A program made the position numbers and the translations under genes. Source: UBA1370 sp964515115 (GTDB lineage Bacteria; Patescibacteriota; Microgenomatia; UBA1400; PJMF01). From it: a stretch of DNA of 7,914 nt. Where the stretch lies: contig CAZESB010000024.1 in NCBI GenBank assembly GCA_964515115.1, positions 1-7,914 on the forward strand, read 5' to 3'. The notes under the pieces are model-generated. The model worked only from the letters and a program-made list of their open reading frames with translations. It had not been told where the DNA came from and made no database searches. Of this stretch, positions 6,356-7,914 are shown in pieces; position 1 is the stretch's first letter; each line of letters starts with the position of its first letter.

Positions 6356-7690
6356 TTAGGCAATTGCTTGCAAAAGCTTCTGACGAAGCGCTGGTGCGTC
6401 CACCTTTTTCCTCAACTCCCGCATTACTTGACCCATGAAAAAGCTGAGGAGTTTGGTTTCGCCATTTTTAAATCTAGCCACGGCCTCGGCGTTGGCTTGC
6501 AGGACTTTGGTAATCGCGGCCTGAAGCTCTTCTTCAGTGACGCTGTCTGTAGCGGTGAGTTTTTGGTAGCGGGTGATGATTTTGCTGGCAGCTTCACCCT
6601 GCTTAATTTCGATTTTTTTGTTGATGATGGCCTTGGCTAGCTCGTTGGGCGCTGTTTCAGTTGCTTGGGCGCTGGCAAAAACTGTTTCCAGCCACTCGGC
6701 TTTATGGCGGTTGGCGGTGAGCATGGTCGCGTACCGGGGCTCGATGCCGAACTCTTTTTGCCAGCGCCGCGCTTTCTCATCAGCCAGTTCAGGAATAGAC
6801 TGCCGGATGGCTTCAATTTGTGTTTCATTAAAGACAATGGGCGGCAAGTCAGGATCGGGGAAGTAGCGGTAATCTTCAGCTGTCTCTTTAGTGCGCTGAG
6901 GAAAAGTTTTGCCAGTGATGGGATTCCAGCCGCGAGTTTCTTGAGCCGGCGTTTCACCTTTTTCCAGCAGCTTGGCGTGCCGCTCCATTTCATACTTGAT
7001 CGCGTTTTCAACAAATCTGAAAGAGTTAATATTTTTGACTTCAACTTTGTAGGCCGGCAAATCATTAGTATTGGTTTTAGCTAGGGAAATATTAGCCTCC
7101 AATCGCATGCCGCCCTGTTCCATGTCTGCGTCAGCAATTTCCAAGTAGCGCAGGGTTTGGCGGATTTTTTTGCCGTACTCCTTGGCTTGAGTGGGAGAGG
7201 TAATGTCTGGCTCAGTGACAATTTCGATCAACGGCACACTGCTGCGGTTGAAATCAATCAGACTAACTTTTTTGCCGGCTACTTCTTTGTGAAGCAGTTT
7301 GCCGGTGTCTTCCTCCAGATGAATTCTGGCGATTCTGACCGGCCCCTCGTTTGTTGCTACCAGGCCATCGTAGCAAAAAGGCAGATCGTACTGGCTGATT
7401 TGGTAGCCTTTGGGCAGATCGGGGTAAAAATAATTCTTGCGGTCGAACTTGGAGAACAAATTGATTTTACAACCTAAAGCTAAACCGAGTTTGATGGTCC
7501 ACTCGATGGCTTTTTTGTTAGCTACCGGCAAGCCACCAGGCAAGCCCAAACAAACAGGGCAAGTGTAGCTGTTGGGCTTTGACGCTCCAAATGGGTCATT
7601 TTTACAGCCACAAAACATTTTGGAGTTGGTTTTGAGCTCGGCGTGGACTTCCAGGCCACAGATGAGTTTGTAGTGATCGAGCTTGGTCAT
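6356..7690 (-). CDS. gatB: Asp-tRNA(Asn)/Glu-tRNA(Gln) amidotransferase subunit B
   Basis: GatB binds the misacylated tRNA and activates its Glu or Asp side chain for amidation with ammonia delivered from GatA. The 444-residue protein has the cradle-domain motifs CGLEVHAELKT (11-21), KFDRKNYFYPDLPKGYQISQ (81-100), LEEDTGK (125-131), NRSSVPLIEIVTEPD (148-162), GGMRLEANIS (193-202) and DYRYFPDPDLPP (273-284). The helical and YqeY-type tRNA-binding domains occupy about 290-444 and end with SFFMGQVMREL. C27-x-C29 and C44-x-x-C47 form the four-cysteine zinc site found in part of the family. The start chosen is the ATG at 7688-7690: it forms an ATGA overlap with the gatA stop and has GGAGG 8 nt upstream. 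An ATG 15 nt earlier (7703-7705) would delete this arrangement and adds non-conserved residues. Slightly shorter than the usual about 475. Confidence 0.97.
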   Translation of the reverse strand: MTKLDHYKLICGLEVHAELKTNSKMFCGCKNDPFGASKPNSYTCPVCLGLPGGLPVANKKAIEWTIKLGLALGCKINLFSKFDRKNYFYPDLPKGYQISQYDLPFCYDGLVATNEGPVRIARIHLEEDTGKLLHKEVAGKKVSLIDFNRSSVPLIEIVTEPDITSPTQAKEYGKKIRQTLRYLEIADADMEQGGMRLEANISLAKTNTNDLPAYKVEVKNINSFRFVENAIKYEMERHAKLLEKGETPAQETRGWNPITGKTFPQRTKETAEDYRYFPDPDLPPIVFNETQIEAIRQSIPELADEKARRWQKEFGIEPRYATMLTANRHKAEWLETVFASAQATETAPNELAKAIINKKIEIKQGEAASKIITRYQKLTATDSVTEEELQAAITKVLQANAEAVARFKNGETKLLSFFMGQVMRELRKKVDAPALRQKLLQAIA

Positions 7691-7914
7691 GAGGCGTTCC
7701 TCCAACTATTCCAGGGGGTATTTTTTTCAAAAGCAGCGGCGACCGCGATAACCCTAGCTTCTTCCCACATGGGCCCAACGATATTCATGCCTAAAAAGAG
7801 GTTGGTTTTTTGATCGTGATAGCAAGGAATACCGATACCGGGCAAGCCGGAAATTGAACTTGGTTCCAACAACATGTCTTCAAGCTCACCAAACATGGCT
7901 GCTCCCTCGGTGGC
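7687..7914 (-). CDS. gatA: Asp-tRNA(Asn)/Glu-tRNA(Gln) amidotransferase subunit A, C-terminal 75 residues
   Basis: Only the end of the amidase-family subunit is present; the catalytic Ser-cisSer-Lys region lies outside the window. The visible part matches the GatA C-terminus: a polar ATEGAAMFGELEDM segment, then GLPGIGIPC (matching GLPAISVPCG in typical GatA), a short variable turn, LGMNIVGPMWEEARVIAVAAAFE (matching GLQIIGP-x-(F/W)-(D/E)EA-x-LL-x-(V/A)A-x-(A/Y)-(Y/F)E), and a 10-residue tail. GatA hydrolyses glutamine and passes ammonia to GatB. Here the usual run between the P-rich strand and GLP is shortened and altered (EDMLLEPSSIS). It ends in TGA within the ATGA overlap with gatB. The position immediately upstream of gatB on the same strand makes the assignment firm. 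Confidence 0.93.
   Translation of the reverse strand, partial: ATEGAAMFGELEDMLLEPSSISGLPGIGIPCYHDQKTNLFLGMNIVGPMWEEARVIAVAAAFEKNTPWNSWRNAS
7699..7703 (-). promoter_or_regulatory. gatB Shine-Dalgarno sequence inside the end of gatA
   Basis: The coding strand has GGAGG followed by 8 nt (AACGCCTC) and then the ATGA overlap of the gatB start with the gatA stop. This is the strongest ribosome binding site in the window. It decides the gatB start and points to translational coupling, which would keep the subunits in equal amounts. Confidence 0.75.

Noticed and set aside
7688..7705. Earlier ATG for gatB adding five residues (MEERL)
   Set aside because: The downstream ATG has GGAGG at an 8-nt spacing and forms an ATGA overlap with the gatA stop; the extra residues are not conserved.
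1..7914. Recoded UGA (glycine) as in some CPR lineages
   Set aside because: All genes are full length with standard stops, and gatA ends at TGA exactly in an ATGA overlap with gatB.
1..7914. CRISPR array, tRNA/rRNA, insertion sequence or phage element
   Set aside because: No regularly spaced direct repeats, no tRNA cloverleaf sequence, no transposase motifs and no terminal inverted repeats were found.

Overview
The window reads as a piece of a small, streamlined bacterial chromosome. It is packed with housekeeping genes, nearly all transcribed leftward (minus strand). In transcription order, right to left, they are: the 3' end of gatA (Glu/Asp-tRNA amidotransferase subunit A), gatB (subunit B), dnaE (DNA polymerase III alpha), pyrG (CTP synthase), rplS (ribosomal protein L19) and the 5' part of yraN (predicted PD-(D/E)xK nuclease). 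The proteins are full length in the standard genetic code. The sequence style, with a divergent CTP synthase and short intergenic gaps, suggests a candidate-phyla-radiation (Patescibacteria) genome, but this is an inference from protein character and no database search was possible.

Right part (about 6303-7914): gatA and gatB are joined by an ATGA stop/start overlap with a strong Shine-Dalgarno sequence, so they are translationally coupled. They convert misacylated Glu-tRNA(Gln) and/or Asp-tRNA(Asn). dnaE follows after 53 nt and is probably on the same transcript. Its N-terminal PHP domain keeps all nine metal ligands expected of an active proofreading nuclease.

Middle (about 2494-2828): the leftward run is broken by one small plus-strand gene for an unrecognised 75-residue protein with one probable membrane segment. 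It is convergent with dnaE (2 nt gap) and divergent from pyrG, with its own extended -10 promoter and a leader dyad. Because of it, pyrG most likely has its own promoter. A TATAAT box 8 nt before the pyrG ATG raises the possibility of a leaderless mRNA.

Left part (1-2493): pyrG encodes a CTP synthase with both the synthetase and glutamine-amidotransferase domains. It departs from the usual family sequence at several motifs, including the CTP feedback site and the oxyanion-hole loop. rplS has a good sigma70-type promoter and a hairpin at the start of its leader. yraN overlaps the end of rplS by about 65 nt and has no ATG start, so a TTG start is proposed; its 3' end lies outside the window.

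No RNA genes, CRISPR arrays, insertion sequences or phage genes were seen. The best candidates for something undescribed are the small membrane-protein gene and the atypical CTP synthase.
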